From: Conidiobolus incongruus B7586
Taxonomy: Eukaryota; Entomophthoromycota; Entomophthoromycetes; Entomophthorales; Conidiobolaceae
Assembly: GCA_000697335.1 (NCBI GenBank)
Contig: JNEM01006674.1
Coordinates: 1-10,681 of the forward strand
Direction of reading: 5' to 3'
Length of the DNA stretch: 10,681 nt
The notes under the pieces are model-generated. The model was not told the origin of the DNA, made no database searches, and saw nothing but the letters and a program-made list of their open reading frames with translations. Positions 7,091 through 10,681 of the stretch are shown piece by piece (position 1 is the stretch's first letter; the number at the start of each line of letters is the position of its first letter). A program made the position numbers and the translations under genes.

Positions 7091-8999
7091 ATAGCATAAT
7101 TAAAAGTTAAAGGATTAATCAAGTTTACTTTTAGAAACTTATTCACTTTTAAAATTTCTGCTTCATTTTCTTTTAAGGATTCTTTTGTTATGGTTATAAT
7201 AAAGCTAACTCACTATTTATAAAGATTTCATATTTATCATTTGCTTTCCCTATATTATATTTAGAAATAGAAAAAAACTCTGTTAATCTTTTGAATATAG
7301 CTATTACCATATCCCTTTCTATCTTTAATTCAACTCTTATCTTCTATTCATTTAAATCCACTTTTTTTCTTTAATCTTGTCTTAACTCATTTATTTCTCC
7401 TGTATGTTAATTTTCTTTCCTAAAGTCTGCTACCAATATAATACCTATCAATTTATTTGCCCCATTAATTAGCTTGGTTCCTCTAAGACATTTCATCTTA
7501 ATCTTCAACATTCTTTCATTTTTATTATAAAGATTCTAATCTAAACCTGGGGAATATCCTATAATAAAATATTCTTGGTTAAGTAACTTTAATATTTTAA
7601 TTATCTTTTCTTTACTAATAATTGTTCTTTTTACAATCTTTAGATTTATTAACTTTTAATCTTAGCTTTCTTTGTTACAAACTATCCTTAAAGTATTATC
7701 TTTATATATCTTAACCTATATTTAATTTGCTCTTGTAGTTAAAAGGTTGGGTTATTTTAATATAAATAATTATCCATAAATTTCCATAAAGTTCTTTTTC
7801 TGTTATAAATAAAGATTACTTTTTGACTCTAGTTATTCTTTAATTAGATATTATATCCTTTAACTCTTAGAACTACTGTTGGTAAAAACATTTCTTTACT
7901 TATTATTTTAATTTTTAATGTTTTAAAACTTTCTTAAAAATGATTCCTCCTCCTTCTATATTATTAATTTATTTGAATATTATGAAATCTTCCTTTAATT
8001 ATAATTTTTTGAAAAATTCCTCATTCACTACTATATCTATATATCTTAAATCCAATACTATAGTCACTTAAATTATATTTATTTAGGTAAGGAAATATAA
8101 TATAGATTTTCTTATCTATGTTTAATGTTCTATCTTATATAACAAGGGTATAGCTTTATTTGTGTATTCTTCCAATAAGTATTTAATCTAAGAGATTTGA
8201 TTAGCTTTTTCTCTGGGTATTATTACTTACAAGTCTTGTTTAGGCTATAAGTCTAGAATTTTAAAAATCAAAGTTACTCTTTATTCAGGTGTATTTTGTT
8301 AGATCATTTGTTCCAAAGAGGGAAATTGTTGCATTTTATTCTTATTCAACTTATAGTTTTCCTGTGTTTCCTTTAGGTTAACATCCCTCCTTATATCTTT
8401 AGCAGTTAATGATCTTGCTTTTTCATTAATTTTCTCCAACATCTATCCTTCTTTAATTCAGAACTGCTGTTAATTATTCAACAGCTGTATTTTTTCCTAT
8501 AATTATATTTGCTCAAGCATTAGTTCCTTCTTAATCTCTAATAGATTAATTTTTTTGGGTTAGCTGCAATTAATAGCTTTTGTGGACCTCTTTAATTATT
8601 TATCTTTGGTTTTTTCCTTTTATTTACTTCCTATAAAAACTCTAAGACTTTTATCTGAATTAGTAATGATCCTTAGACTTATTAATCCTTTTGTTTTTTT
8701 ATTAATTCAAGATATTATTTTGCTTGATAATCTTTTCTTAGATAATTATAACAAAATTTATATTATTTAATGACAGCTTGTTATTTGATATATAGTATTT
8801 TTTCAATTCCTTCTTTACTTACAGCTTTTGTGTTATTTTTTACATATGAGTTCTATACTTGGTAAGTAGCTTTTTTATCTTTCTTTATAAAATAAGCTAT
8901 ACTTTTCTTTAGTATATTATCAAACCTATTTGTTCTATTTATCTCCACTACATTTTCATAAATTATTTCTTAATTTTTTTATCAAAGTATCTGATTTAA
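7091..8999 (-). other. Worn middle of B between gag and RT, unassigned
   Basis: About 1.9 kb on the minus strand where the C-terminal gag, zinc knuckle and protease should lie. The minus-strand translation is Lys, Asn, Glu and Ile-rich. A charged stretch near 8360-8450 (RRMLEKINEKARSLTAKDI) looks like helical or coiled-coil protein and is consistent with gag-pol linker sequence. I could not place a zinc knuckle or a protease active site with confidence. No host gene is seen. Confidence 0.5.
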
Positions 9000-9465
9000 G
9001 CTATATTCTTCAATTCTAATTTTAATGATCTAATGAATTTAATAAATAACATATCTTTTTAATGCTTGCCTTTTAATTAACTATATATTAACTCAAATCA
9101 TTCTAGATTATCTTTAAGTATTTTACTTTTCCCTTAGGTTATACAAAGTAACCTACTTTATACCATAAGTTTTAATATTTCACCAAAATATCTTTAAATT
9201 TCTCTTTTATCTTTTTCCACAAAGTTCTTTTAATGGTAGCAAACCAATATATTACTTTAGATGATAGGTTTTGAGGAAATATAATTAATTTACTCTGATT
9301 ATTTATGTTTATAATATTAAATCTCATTTTTAGCTATGTTAAAAATGGCTTTACATTCTTTTGTTTTCCAGTAAATTCCTGTACCTTGAAAAATATTCTT
9401 AAGTCAAACTTAATATACTTATCATTCTTAATAGAATTACTATATTATAAAAATCCACTGTTCAT
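9000..9465 (-). pseudogene. Gag capsid-like remnant of B
   Basis: Minus-strand fragments resemble the gag capsid pattern: DLRIFFKVQEFTGKQKNV (about 9360-9410), like the l-p-p-F-G-rdv-Wl motif, then VIYWFATIKRTLWKKIKEKF (about 9200-9260), like the A--W---i---W--fk--F motif of Retrotrans_gag proteins. A possible start is the ATG at 9465-9463. It shares the family pattern with A1 gag but little direct sequence. Fossil, several breaks. Confidence 0.6.
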
Positions 9466-9470
9466 AGTTG

Positions 9471-10681
9471 TTTAAATTTTAAGATAGCTAGAATTTATAT
9501 TAGAATTTATATTATTAGAAGTGATATTTATAAAAGAATCAAATAATAATATTTGATTAATAATAAAAATAAAAATATTTGTTTGATTTTTAAGAATAAC
9601 CTAGAACCTTCTATTATCAAAAAAAAACAACTTATATTTATATTATAAAAAATACAATTAAAGCACTAGTTGCAAATAATCAAAGTATCATCTATTAACA
9701 AGAACAAGATTTCTCTTTTAGACACATATTTTTAATAAATACAAAATTTGAATTATTAATAAAATATTTAAATTAGAAATGATGACTTGATTATAATTCT
9801 ATTATATTAAATAATATATATTATTCAACCTTTTATAATACTCTAAAACAACTTTTGTTAATAAAAATCTATTATATATTTTGATTTTTATTAATCAACA
9901 ATAATGAATAAATTATCATATTAATATGAATTATTTTTTTATAATATTATTTTATATCAACCAATTTCAAACATATATTAATTATATTTAATTCAATATT
10001 TCTATATGAATAGCTTATATTTTTGAATAATTTTAAATATATATTAGATGCTAATAATATATATAAAATCAATCCAATTAATAAATATATTGATTATAAA
10101 TTAATCTTTATTTTTTTTATTTCTACCTTATATTATTTAACAAAGCTATATATCACTATATTTTTTAATCTTGTTTTAAAAATATGATAACAAAAAATAG
10201 ATATTTATTTGAACAATATAAGTGACCTTAAATAATTTCTCAAAATTAGTTTAAACTATATTATTATTTTTAGTAATATTTTTAGAATTTTCTTAAAATT
10301 AATAATATTACTCTGAATATAATTTTATTAATTATTTTTCAAAAAGAGTTTAATAAGGTAAAAGTTTAAAAAATAATATTAATATTATATACTAAAACTA
10401 TTGATATTTCTATAATATATAATTACTATTAAATAAAATAAATATTAATATATAATATTAAAATAGACAAAATAAATATTTACCAAGGTATCAGCTATTA
10501 TATAATAACTATTTTATTATTATTAAAGCTTATTGTTTTGATATATTAGTTGTTATTTCTGATTATATATTGTATGTTATATTTTTAATTATATTCTATA
10601 ATTTCAATTATAATATATAGAATCAATTGACGTTGCTATTTTAAAAGGTCAATAATAATATCTTTAATAATTAAAAATTTT
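9471..10681. other. AT-saturated DNA without recognisable genes
   Basis: About 1.2 kb made almost wholly of A and T, with no frame of note, no tRNA or rRNA, and a single CpG (10631). Its left part lies upstream of B's gag and probably includes B's leader and 5' LTR, but I found no convincing TG...CA terminus or primer site. A 12-base unit, AGAATTTATATT, is repeated in tandem at 9490-9513. Short AT palindromes near 10375-10460 are expected by chance. Confidence 0.6.

Larger units (their letters stand above)
5219..9470 (-). mobile_element. Old Ty3/gypsy element B (different family from A), worn and interrupted
   Basis: Minus-strand translation shows, in order from right to left, a gag capsid-like block (about 9465-9000), reverse transcriptase (about 7090-6640), the RT connection region (6624-6409), RNase H (about 6350-6130), an integrase zinc-finger-like stretch (about 5900-5750) and the integrase core (about 5660-5320). 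This RT, RNase H, integrase order is that of Ty3/gypsy; copia elements have integrase before RT. The element is broken, with dozens of breaks. Plus-strand C exceeds G here, opposite to A2 though both read the same way, so B and A2 are distinct families. It is cut off inside integrase at 5218 by the A2 LTR terminus; the remainder would be on the far side of A2. The right border is not resolved. Confidence 0.85.

Noticed and set aside
8582-8770. A 62-codon open frame on the plus strand
   Set aside because: It lies antisense to element B, has no recognisable motif, and its Leu/Ile/Phe-rich product is what T-rich DNA gives by chance.
5219-9470. B as another copy of the A family
   Set aside because: The gag regions share only the general family pattern and the strand bias is opposite, so they are different families.
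9490-9513. Tandem 12-base repeat AGAATTTATATT
   Set aside because: Only two units in AT-saturated DNA; likely a slippage event without function.
10489-10497. GGTATCAGC on the plus strand, similar to a tRNA-Met primer site
   Set aside because: It is on the wrong strand for element B, there is no LTR terminus next to it, and no plus-strand retroelement is seen nearby.
1-10681. CRISPR array, bacterial operon, riboswitch, tRNA or rRNA
   Set aside because: No regularly spaced repeats, no ribosome-binding-site-led gene runs and no cloverleaf or rRNA core motif were seen; the content is eukaryotic transposons.

Overview
The window is a stack of transposable elements in a very AT-rich eukaryotic genome, most likely a fungus or fungus-like organism. 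I find no ordinary host gene, no tRNA or rRNA, and nothing bacterial. The fungal guess rests on three things: Ty3/gypsy gag and pol signatures, old copies worn down almost wholly by C-to-T and G-to-A change (the look of repeat-induced point mutation, or of long-term cytosine methylation and deamination), and a preserved relative of one worn copy in the same window. It is an inference, not a species call.

Layout, left to right. 1-1301: 5' part of a Ty3/gypsy LTR retrotransposon on the minus strand, called A1 here. It has a 5' LTR (954-1301), a likely primer binding site (about 936-953), a pyrimidine-rich leader and an open gag (696 down to the window edge). It looks young and intact as far as it is visible. 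1302-1468 and 2789-5218: an older, heavily worn copy of the same family, A2, also on the minus strand. Its LTR is at about 4900-5218, its gag at about 3951-4637, and a protease-like stretch lies at about 2880-3190. 1469-2788: a full-length mariner DNA transposon (1320 bp) inserted into A2. It has 32-bp terminal inverted repeats, a TA target duplication and a dead DD34D transposase pseudogene. 5219 to about 9470: a worn Ty3/gypsy element of a different family, B, on the minus strand, with gag, reverse transcriptase, RNase H and integrase signatures in the usual order. It stops inside the integrase region where the A2 LTR begins. About 9470-10681: very AT-rich DNA with no recognisable gene, probably B's leader or LTR and flanking DNA.

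The order of events can be read from the nesting. B came first. A2 landed in B's integrase region. The mariner landed in A2 at a TA site. A1 appears to have landed in A2 as well, 168 bp from the mariner. The elements do not work together; the region is a transposon graveyard with one fresh arrival. CpG counts show the contrast: about 19 in the 696 bp of A1 gag, but only 6 that I can find in the roughly 9.4 kb to its right. I see no convincing novel biological system. The points most worth a second look are the preserved-beside-worn pair A1/A2, the complete mariner, and the hairpin at the end of the A1 LTR.
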